DNA of 64,000 nt, from positions 7,943,001-8,007,000 of the forward strand of contig NC_035170.2 of NCBI RefSeq assembly GCF_001659605.2. The letters are read 5' to 3'. A program made the position numbers and the translations under genes. This document shows positions 44,301 through 56,300 of the stretch, piece after piece (within the stretch, counting starts at the first letter, position 1; every line of letters starts with the position of its first letter). The notes beneath the pieces were generated by a model. It searched no databases. It saw only the letters and a program-made list of their open reading frames with translations, and was not told where the DNA came from. The stretch comes from Manihot esculenta (Eukaryota; Streptophyta; Magnoliopsida; Malpighiales; Euphorbiaceae).

Positions 44301-47300
44301 GATGCGTTCATTTAGGAACATGTGGTCAGTGTTCATTGGGTTCTATATGTCATAAATAACTGTAGAATAATAATATTTTGTTGTATTTCACAATAGAGAT
44401 TACAACCTATTTATACATGAGACTATTTATACATGAGAGATGGTATCTAAACAGAAAGGAAAATCAAGTCTATGATTATACAATCCTAAGATTAAGCGAC
44501 TGATCCATTTATCAATATTTACTTTCTATATTAAGATATTTACTTCATATAACTTATAACACTCCCCCTTAAGTTGGAGCATAAATGTTAATCATGTCCA
44601 GCTTGTTACATATATAATCAATTTCAGCCATAAGGACAACAAACCCAAAACAATCAAAATAAACAAAGGATCAGAAGAACAAAACCCGTGAACAGTACTC
44701 ATGAGCAATAACCGATGAACCGTACCTGATGAAGCCGGATGTCTCCAAATGTTACCCTTTATGGGTAACCCAAATGAACAGATCCCTAAATCTCCAAATG
44801 TTACCCTTTATAGATAACACCGATGAACAAAATCCTAAGTCTCCAAATGTTACACTTTATGGATAACCCAAATGAACAGAGCCCTTAAATTTCCAAATGT
44901 TATATGGGTAATCCCGATGAACAGAATCTTGAGTCTCCAAATGTTACCCTTTATGAGCAACCCAAATGAACAGAGCCTAAGTCTCCAAATGTTACCCTTT
45001 ATGGATAACCCAAATGAACAAATCCCTAAGTCTCCAAGTGTTACCCTTTGTGGGTAACCCAAATGAACAGAGCCCTAAGTCTCCAAACGTTACCCTTTAT
45101 TGGTAATCCAAATGAACAGAGCCCTAAGTCTCTAATCGTTACCCTTTATTGGTAATTAATCCAAATGAACAAAGTTCTAAGTTTCTAAACGTTACCCTCC
45201 AAATGTTACCCTTTATTGGTAATCCAAATGAACAACCCATATAAATAGAGCCCTAAATCTCCAAATATTATCATGGATAACCCAAATGAACAGTATCAAA
45301 AAACACCTCCATCTAACACCCAAACGGCAAACGAACCACAAATCTGACAAGGGGGCTGCAAGGTGACTTTAGGTGGACGGTAAAAGACAAATATTACCCT
45401 AGATGGATAACATAAAAGAACAGGAATCCTAAGTCTCAAAAAAAATTTAAATCTCTAATGAGACTTTGATACCATGTAGAATGATAATATTTTGTTGTAT
45501 TTTCACAATAGAGATTACAACCTATTTATATACGAGAGATGGTATCTAAACAGGAAGGAAAATCAAGTCTATGATTACACAATCCTAAGATTAAGCGACT
45601 GATCCATCTATCAATATTTACTTCCTATATTAATATGTTTACTTCCCATAACCTATAACAATAACTAAATCACCAGTTGAAAGTAAAATGACACAAATGT
45701 CATAATCCTAGAACTTGAAAAACAACCATCACCAATGATACTAGTAGTTTTATGTGTGCTTATACACTAATTTTAATGCATAATATTCTGATGGACTAAA
45801 TAAAGGGCAGGGATTGAGCCATTTCAATATACTATTACCTGAGTTGGAAGGTTGACGATTTTGCCAACTTCTTTAAAGAGAAAAGCTGTGATCCCATTAG
45901 TAGCATATCTCTGGTTTGCATTGTGCTTGATAACAAGTCCCTTTTGCATTTCCGGTCGATGGTGTTCTTCATGCTTTTCCATAAAATTTGGATGAACTCC
46001 ATGAGCCATGTCCGCAGACACTATAAAAATAAAATAAGAGAAGATTCCGGAAGAAACCTCAAAAATTCTGTTAAATTAGCATATAGCAGAAGAGAATAAA
46101 AAAGGTTGTGAACTGGAGACAATATCTAGGTACTAGCTCTAAATAAACACCCTATCACAAAAAAATGTACAGCAGCTCCAGAAAGAAACATGGTACTCAG
46201 ATATTAATTTCATAGACTGACTGAAAGGCAAACAGTTTGCATAATTAATGCCACAATAATAAAGCCTATGCACTCTCTAGATACAAAAAGTTCATTCCAC
46301 ATAATATCCTTGTTTCCTTAGTTACGCAGTATAGGTGCTGAAAACCAATCTTACATCGACAAAATCAGGAAAAAATGGAGTGGACAGTGGAGATTGAACA
46401 CTAGCCATCTCATTTCTTTTCATAGCTTCACCAACAATGAACTACTAATAAGCTATCTGCCACAACTTCAACAAACCTGAGCCTCTCCACCTAAACAGAC
46501 AGGCACTTAAACAAACCATTTTCAACCTAATGATTTTTTGCATTCCAAAATTCCTCCTACTTTAACATGTCCTGTAATAAGTTCACACTTCTCATGGGAA
46601 ATATCACGAAATACATATGTCTGCAGGGTATCTGAATTCCACGCGTTGGTAGTTCAAATCCTTATGAGGTTGCAGTTCTCTTCTTTTTTTTTTCTATTTC
46701 CCAAGCAGATTCCTTTATTTTTTAAGACAGAACAAGATTTTACTATGGAAATAGGAGACCAATACAACTTTATGGGCAAAAATAAAAGAAGAAAAGAACC
46801 GAACAGAACAAAACTAAAGGAATCCCACCCTAGTCATGAATATAGTTAAACACACCCTTGCAGACCCACAAAGCCAAAACCCACAATGAAACCCCCAAAA
46901 CTGATTGTCCTGTAATTGTCATAGAGGAAACTCTGATTCTTAAAGACAGATACACTGTCCCAGAAGAAAATGACAAAATAATCTTGAAGCCTCTTTCTTT
47001 CCTCCTGCCAAAAGTTATGAAAATCTCCCTACATCTGAGACCATTATAAAAAAAACGTTCCCGAAAGCCTGTGCCATATGAAGAAGAATAACAAGAAAAA
47101 TCAAAACTACAACAAACTTCCTCCACTTATAGAGCATAACATCCGAAAGTTTTACTTGTCTCCACCATGTCTGTTGTGATGCACACTTCCAAATAGCTGT
47201 AAGTCTTATGGGAAAGAGAACTTCCTAAATCCCACTTGATAAGTCTTATGGGAGAATAAATTTTTATGTTTGCTTTTTCTTTCAATCCTTTGTTCTTACT

Positions 47301-50300
47301 CTGCTAAGTAATAACTTCAGCAAAAAGGCTTTAGCAACAGTTAACACTAGAAAATATTGTCACAGGTTGCACAGAGGCATTGCTCGCTGAAGATAAAAAA
47401 GGATTGATAATCTAGCCTGAGGTCTAGATTTCTTTTATTAGGGTAGTTCAGATATTAAAACTATTGTATGACATTTGGTACTGGTTATATACAAACTTAG
47501 AACTGAAAAAAAAAGGTGCATATTTGAATGGGGACTGAAAAAATGATTGATAAGTTGATGCTAAGAGGGAACAACTCAAAAAAATAAAAAAAACACATAG
47601 AACTAGGCCAGTGCGGATGCTAGGGTATCCCCAGGGACACACATAAGGAAAAGATACATGACAAAGCCAATTTGTAGGACCTCATCATACACAAGAATAA
47701 AGACTGGAAGTTTTTGTTTTAACAATGCCTCAGGGTAGTTAGGGATGTAGAACAGGAAAATAAAAAGATCAATAGAAACAAATTCTAAGATTTTAGGAAG
47801 AGAAATAAATTATCTAAACTTTATTAATTCTCAATTATCAATAATATCATAATAATCAAAGCTCTGAATAATAGAAAATCTAGCCTTATTTAATTATATT
47901 ATGGTTAGCAACCCTAAAATATTAAAATATTAAACCAACACACTAAATAAGAAGACAAACATAAGCAATTCTCAATTTAGCCTAAAAATTAGGTAAAGGA
48001 GTTCCTTAAGGAGGTGCACTTGAGTGGGTTACTGCTAACAGTAAGATGCAAACTTTCTTTAGGGTGGATCACACCTAATGAGGTTCTCCTAAGAGATAAG
48101 GTCTTCTCAGCAACATTTCTTAAAAGTGTTGTACTCTTGAGAAGTTACTAATTGACAAGGTTGCTTAGAGCGGAGTCATACTTTCTTAAAAAAAGAAAAT
48201 TAAATTATTATACAATTCTCCTATTCATTCAAGTCGTCACTAGTTTTCGATAAAATGTCACAACTCACAAACTCATATTGGCTATCTTGATGCCCTATCA
48301 GAAAATGCTGTGTAGCCAACAAATGTCAAACAAAACAAAAAATCTAAAGAATAAGAATTGAATATTCTAAGCGCAAAAAGGTACAATTGAACAATACCAA
48401 GAAAGGATCTCCGAATTGCACGCTCAATAGCACCTTCACCAACTTTGTTATGATCTAAGCATCCAACTATTCGTCTCATGGCCTGAAACATGGTTGGTGC
48501 ACCAGCTCCCTGGACTGAATCTGAACCTACCTAAACACCAATAGTTAGGAATAACATGATGCAGACAAAGAAAAGCAGTGATTTTTCATTTAACTCTTGT
48601 TCATGAAAATCTAAAATTTTCTGGCAAGGTTTTTAATTGAGTATTATGTGAGTTCCTCTTCGGAAAATGTGGGTTTTAGTATTAGTTTAAATTTTTATTT
48701 TTTCTAAAGACAAAATCACAAGGAGTTTTCACATAGAAAGTTGCTTGCTTCCTTTTTAATTAGAGTAAATTATCTAGTTCTGAGTTTTGACATAACTAAC
48801 AGATCGGTCGTTCTATTTTTAAAATCGAACACTTAAATCCCTATATTTAATAATCATTCCCTCCGTCCATTAATCTGTTAGTTCAATATCAAAGGAGAGA
48901 ATGCATTTTTTTTTCTCAAAAATACCCTTTCCTTTCCATTCTAAATGGGTTTCTTTCCTTTATTTTGATAGATTTTCCTTGAAAAATAAAATTCTCCAAT
49001 CCTTTACTATTAGTTATTCTGATTGCAATCAAAATAATAAAAAAAGATGCTGTTAGGACAGATGTCAAAGGGAGTCGACACTAGGAGCATGGTCATGGAA
49101 TGCTACTACTGAAGAAGAGTTTCAAGTGGATGAAGGACTAGCTGAGCCCTATGCAATTTCCAATTGTGCAGTGGAAGACTTTGAAACTATGCGTTTCCCC
49201 AATCACTACTCACTTTGGAAGAACTCTTCTCCACCATGTCATTCTACGCGATAAATGCTGGAGTCATCAATGTGCTCTTGAGTTGTGGTGCCAATATGCA
49301 GTACCCTATCAAAACTAAAAGAAGAGTCCCAATCGATTTGCATGGATGCTGGTTTTTAAGTTTACTAATTATTATCAAATGTCTTATCAGTATTGTGAAA
49401 GGCGCGCCTGAGGCGCAAGACGCCTCAGGCGCCAGCCCTAGTGCCTGGGGTGGCGCCAGGCAGGCGACGTGCCTGAGGTGCCCTCACCCATGCCCTTCAA
49501 GGCGCCATATATATAAATATCTCTAAATTTGCCTTAGACTTAAAAACTTTAAGACGTCACAGCAGCACAGCAGCAAGCATCAGCCATAGGAGAGAAAGAA
49601 AAAGAGAAAAAAAAAAAAAAAAGGAGGAAGAAAAAATTAATTTTCAAGAATCAAGATCTATTCTTAAGAATCTCAACATACCAGCTAAATTATTCTTGTT
49701 CTCTTTTTGTAGTTTATCATTCTCCTTCCCTCTTTTTTTTTTCTCTTTTTCTTCCTACTCCTTCTCCTTTTCTCCTTCTCTCCTATGGCTGTTATACTGC
49801 CGAAATGCTGCTGGAATGCTGCTGCCCTTTTTTATGTTCATTTTGCCGATGGCTGCTCTTCCATAGTTCCGTCATTTGCCACCAACCTGCTGCTTCTGTC
49901 CATTAATGTTTCTTCTTTTTTTTTTACTTTATGTTAATTATCCATAAATTGTGATTGTGAAAGTAGCACTAGCATTATAAAAATATGTGATTATAAATGT
50001 GAATTGTGAATATAGATAGCTAGTTTAGCTAGCAAATAAAGATTATAATGTAGTATTTGATTATGAATTTGTGACTGTAAATGATAAATGTGAATTGTGA
50101 AGATTGAAGAGTAGTTGGTTTTATTGTGTGATGGAGAAACTTGGCTTTATTTTTAACTTATGAACTTTTTATTAATTTTTAACTATTAGTATTTAATATT
50201 TGGTACTTCACATTATTATATTTAGCTTTAGATTTGATTTTTGGTACTTCATTTTATTGCATGTAGCTTTATATTACTTGAATTTTAATGAATTTTTGAA

Positions 50301-53300
50301 TTTTTTTTTGGGCACCTTGCGTTGCTCAGGCACATGCCTGCGTCTTACGCCTAGGCTCCAAACCCCTTTTGCGCCTTAGTGCACCTTGAGCCTTTCACAA
50401 CTATCTGTCTTATAGATTCAGGTTGTGGTATAAATTCCAGACAAATATAGGTGACACAACACGATAGTTAATGATGCTGAGAGGAAAAAAATTTTCAGAG
50501 ATTGGAATGTACTATGAAATGATAGTTGAAGGATTAAAGTTGTTTACAATTTGTTGAATTTGATCATATGATGTAATTCATATTTCTTTAACATCTCAAG
50601 GTTAAATAGGGGTAATAAAGACTTTTCTACCTTATATAACGGCAAGTTTTCTAAAAAAATGGATGGAAGGACGATTTGTTGGATGGAATAAATATACTAG
50701 AATTTAAGTGTTTGATTTTAAAAATAGGACCGATCTGTTAATTACGCTAAAATTTAGGTACTAAAATATAATTCACCCTTTTAATTGTTATTGGAAATTT
50801 TCAATTTAGAGGTTGTAATTCATGTGTAAAGGAAAAATAGCTTCTGTAAACTTCCATCGACCTAATTCTTTTTTTTTAATTAATGCTTTGACTAATGGAT
50901 CTATTGTAAGTTTTTTGGGAGAGAAGTCACATTGCCTTGCATGAATCTCATCTTCTTGCTCTATTTCTCTCTTTTCTTACTTTCAATGGCTACCTGCCAC
51001 AGTGAACTGTGTGATTATTCACAGAACCACAGCAGCCACAAAACTCTCTTCTTTTCTCAACGGTTTCCTTCCCTTTTTGCCGGACAACTCTACCATACAT
51101 CATAATAGTAATAAACTAGAAAGAATTGTCAAATAATGCATCTTTGAAAAACTACCTATTTTCACTTAAAATTGGTCAAATCACATACCAAACTGAACCT
51201 GAAACTAACATGAGGAAATGCAAATTAGAATGTGTTAACCAACTTTCTAAACAAAGACAAGTGATGCTCAAGCTAGCAGCTTATTGGTTATCCCACAAGT
51301 AAGAAAAAAACAACTTTTTATTGTTTTTATAATCAGGAAGTACATGCAACTAATGATGGACTTCATGAAAAAGGAAGAATGTTTAACTCTTACATCAAAG
51401 AAGAATATTTCATGAGCAGTGCGTAGATGTTCATAAGTTAATTAATAACCTGATAATTTATTCTAATTGTTATGAAAACATGTATGTAAATATCTATCCC
51501 ATGTCACAAGTTCTTGGAGAAGAAATTACCTCTTCATTATCAAATAACGCAACCATCCGAATAGCAGGTTCACTTGATAAACCATTGGAAGATTTACATG
51601 AATCAATAAGAGCTCTTAATGCACAAAAACTGGAAGCAAGATTATCCAATCTTCCAGAAAAAATAAACTCATTGTTTCCACCTCCAAGGCAGCTAGGTTG
51701 GGTATCACAGAGATTTAATTCAATGCTCATTACGTCATCAGTGCTGCAACTCAGCTCATCTGACAAAACCTGAAGCAAGAATTGGCATCAGGAAAAATGT
51801 TGAAATCTGCTTTTAAATTTATCAATATAGTATTACCCATTACAATCCAAGTTAAATTATGAAAATCAAAACACTGACCTACAGTAGCACAGTCGCAAAA
51901 CAGTTGTAGAACACTTTGAAATCACAGATAACAAGATACCAAATAACATAACAGTCTAAACACGAGCTTTTAATTAAAAGAAACCACATGGTTAAAATGG
52001 TTATATAAAACATGTTTTTTCTTTCTTGCAGTCTAAGATATAACTAGAGTTAAAAGGATTTCAAAGAAATTTGACAACATTTGGGTTTCAATCTAGCTTT
52101 CTTCGTTCATTATTAAACGCTTCCTCTGTTACAGAAGCACAACAAACCATCTATAAAAGGGTTAGGCTCCACCATTCAACCGTATAAAGTCCCTGTACAC
52201 TACTCAATAGAAATATTGGATTTTTCCTAGATGACTATATGAAACAAAAAAAAGTATACCTGCATAAGCAGTGGATGATGGGCAGCTTTTGAAGAAGTTT
52301 CTGTATTTTCATCTTTTGACTCTGAAGATTTTTCCTCAGGTTTTGCTGCAAATAATGGAATGAGATGTGTCTCTAGGTTTGGTTTAAACCCATCCTTATT
52401 CACTGTGCTAAACAATCAAACAAGAAAAATATATATAAATAGCATATAGTATAAGATTAACAAGGAATTTGTTCTATACTTGGGAATAACGTGGCAAATA
52501 TTAATTAAAAAAGCATGGAAAAGCATAATTTTAAAAGTTATATGACAAGTAGCATCAGAAATCAGCATGTACTCAGAAACCTAAAGAGGCTAAAATTATA
52601 GATCACTGTTGACAATGCCTCATCCTCTCCTGGTGAGGGAAGAGATGTAGGAAGAAGGGGGAACAAAAAGATGCACAGAATGTAGAATTTCAAATTTTTC
52701 ATCCTAGGATTACAAACAGTAAAAATTCCAACAGAAAAAAAAATAATAAAAAAAAACTCTTAGACGACTTCTCAAAAGTAGCATGAGTGAATTAGAAATG
52801 TAAATATTAAGAGGAAAATTTGCACAACAGTGATAAGCCTGAAACATCCTAGGATTTTTCTTTTAAAAAATCCCCATTTTCTATGCACATATATGTTCTT
52901 TCTTTTTGGAAAAGATGTAATTTTAATCTTCGCATAAATCACAATATACACTGAAAATGTTTGGATATTTGGCAGTGGAGGATGCCAGATAGACTAAATC
53001 CATTCTTTAACAAAGCCCAAATATTGAATAAGTCATTTCAGAATTAATTAATCTTAATTATTGTCAACCTTTATATTGCTTAGATTAGGATAAACTTTTT
53101 GCTTGTTATCAATCTTTATATTGTTTAGATTAGGATAAACTTTTTGCTTGTTATCAATCTTTATTATTGTTTAAATTAGTATAAACTTTCTTATTATTAT
53201 CAAGTATTTTAGGACTTCTATTTTGTTAGAGATTCCATGCTATATAGTATAATCTTCATTAGTTATAAGAGGTTAATTTATGAGTAATAAAGCAAGCAGA

Positions 53301-56300
53301 TTAATTACTAACACATTGAGATTTAAGACTTTCTCATTAACTATATGAAGTGTTAAGAGCCCCTCCAATCAGCTCATTCCTCATTTATTGTTCTACGATG
53401 AAATCTGCAACCCAACAAATTGGCATCCGAGCCAATTGTCATGGGAGATTCGATAAACTTAGGGGAGCAAATGAAATCCTTATTTTGCAAAGTGTAGGAA
53501 TAAAATGAGGCTAGATTGGTTCAAGTAGAAGCAAGGATGGAAGCTAGGATTGCTCAATTCAAGTCTTGGACAGAGAATCAACTGCAAAATCTATCTCGAC
53601 AGGTACAAAATCTTTTTAATAATTTCAATAACAATAGCAATAAAGACTCAAACACAAGCAGCAGTAGTGTTCCAAATAAAGGCATTACAATTGAAGATAG
53701 AACTAATGCTCGAGCAAAAGCAAGGAAGATGACTACCATGGATCTAGTATGAGTATTTAAATGCAAGCAACAATTGAAGAGAAGTAGTGAGTGAACGGAA
53801 GACAACTTCTTGGTTCACTAAGGAGAGCAGTATGTCGAGTTCCAAATCGAGAAGTTTTGCTTCTCTATTCATTAAAAACCTCACTGGATCAGAAGTGGTG
53901 GAAAGAAAGGCCAAAGGTTTTTCTTACATTCGTGATAAACTTTATTTTGTTGGTCATCAATGCAAGAAATTGTTTTGGGTCGATGTGGAGGAGTAGGAGG
54001 ATCAAGTGCCAATGATAGAAGATGATGCCCCAGAAAGGAACAAGCTATATTACTTTAGCTAAGCTTATCTAGAATTTGAGCTTTAGGACAAACTCTCCCT
54101 CCAGGTGTGCAGTGATGTTATGGATGCCAAATTGAAGAGATGTTATGGATGCCAAATAGACCAAACCCATTTTTCAACAGAGTGCAAATATTGAAGAAGT
54201 CGTTTTAGAATTAATTAATCTTAATTATTGTTAAAATATATAGTGTTTAGATTAGGAAAAACTTTCCGATTATTATCAATTTTAGATTAGGATAAATTTT
54301 TTGGTTATTATCAAGTATTTTAAGACATTTAATTTGTTAAGAAATTCCTATGCTATTGTACAACCTTCATTATTTATATGAGGTTAATTCACGAGGAATA
54401 AAACAAGTAGATTAATTACAAACATATTGAGATTTAAGGCTTTCTCATAAGCGAGTTTGAGATATTAAGAGCTCCCTCCAATGAGCTCAGCTCTTGTCCA
54501 TCGTCCATGACGAGATCCACAACCCAGAAAAACAACATTGGCCCTTAACCCCAAGGATTTGGCTCTACACAAATAAAATAAAGACTTGCAGCTGATCTTT
54601 CTGATGGCATTCTCTTTTTATAGCCATTATAGATCATGTCAACCAACTAATGAAGTGTATATAATAATGGCTTTTTTGGTCTTGTCACCATGGTTCTAAT
54701 ATGAAAGGTATTGACTTGGTAACTCAAGCTTCTTCCTATACTGAAAGCAATAACTAACCATTTTATGCATTCTATTTGCTCTTGTTCAAAAAAAGAGAAA
54801 TTAACTTTAACTAAAATGATATGCCACTATCCTTACCAGTACAGTCTAAAATATGGTAACACTAGGTTCCAGCCTTTGCATTTCAAAAGTAACTTTAAAC
54901 AAATCTCTTTTTGAAGCAAATGCCAAAATAAGAAAGCATACTTCTAATATATGAATTTCTCAATGCAAATGATAAAGGTAAAGAACAACTATCATAAAGA
55001 ACTATTTTATTTTCTTCCTACAAACCTAGAGGTTCCAACATAACCCATCAGAACTCAGAAGGCAATTCCAACTTACACATTTGCACTTCTCACTTTTCAG
55101 CAGGAAAAAAGAAAAAAGAACCTTCTCACTTCCAAACACTAACAATATTCTTTCATATAAAATCAACTATTGGGTGGCTAAAGCCATAATAGATAAAATA
55201 TAAGGAATTAGGACTAACCAGCCATTCATACTTTTCAGCAGGAAAAAAGAAAAAAGAACCTTCTCACTTCGAAACACTAACAATATTCTTCCATATAAAA
55301 TCAACTATTGGGTGGCTAAAGCCATAATAGATAAAATATAAGGAATTAGGAGTAACCGGTCAAGATGAATGGCGAGCGTTGGTATTCGTAATAAAGGCTT
55401 TTTTACTTTGACAAGCTTGTGCAGAAAAGAACCATCAGCACCCCTCACTATCACCCTTCCTGCAACACTCAAGTCCCTATCAAACCAAGTGTGCCATAAA
55501 CCACCTCCATAGGTCTGCACATTGACCATTAGATAATTAGATTTGGAGGATGCAGAATTTGGTTTGAGCTTCAAGCATGGACTGTCTGTGTGCGCAGCAA
55601 TAACATGAAAACCATTTCCAACAGTGTACCTGAAAAACTATGAGAAGACTTTAATCACCCCTTTGGAAAATAAATGGTACGTACAAAATGCACAAGGATG
55701 CCAACAATACAACCTTTTGCTCGTAAATACAAAAATAATAAATAAACAAATAAAGACAAGAATGTGACAAAAAGTAAAGAAAGGAAATCATTGATTGATA
55801 AACAATTGCCCCAAGAAAAGGGATCACAAAAATGCATATTCCAAAACCGATGGTGATTTGCCTAGCTTTCTTAACTTGTTAAATGAAAAAAAGAAACTTT
55901 TCTCTTTCACTCAGGTGCATATGAAACTGATTATGTTAAATTGTTAACAAAGCATCCGGTTGCCTACACTGCTTTTACAATTATCATATCTAAGATTCTA
56001 ACGCGTTAAAATTATACATTTCTCAACAAATACAAAAAACAATTTGACTCACTTCTCCCCAACAGCAAAAGCAACCAAGCAAGACATATTTCTTGTAAAG
56101 AAGTAGCGTCCACCAGGCTTGAGGTCCCATTCATCATCTTCATTTAGCAAATGAAAACCAGCAGAAAGAAGTTGCCTTTTTGCTTCCGCTGCCAACACGA
56201 ATAAAATCAAACAACATATTTTCCGAATACAATAGCGTCAATAAAAAATCTCATTCTGATTTCCAATCGAAAAATGCTTCCAACACTAAACCTCACTTTA

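Noticed and set aside
44730..45290. Regular repeats of about 48 bp that could look like a CRISPR array
   Set aside because: Plant nuclear context and no spacer/repeat distinction: the whole unit repeats. It is inside an LTR element with TSD and primer site.
46538..47126. Opposing open frames of about 100 codons in aminopeptidase intron 7
   Set aside because: No family motif could be confirmed in either direction. Kept only as an unassigned block.
49215..49526. 103-codon plus-strand frame
   Set aside because: Crosses the boundary of two transposable elements (49387/49388). The C-terminal half is translated GC-rich MITE end.
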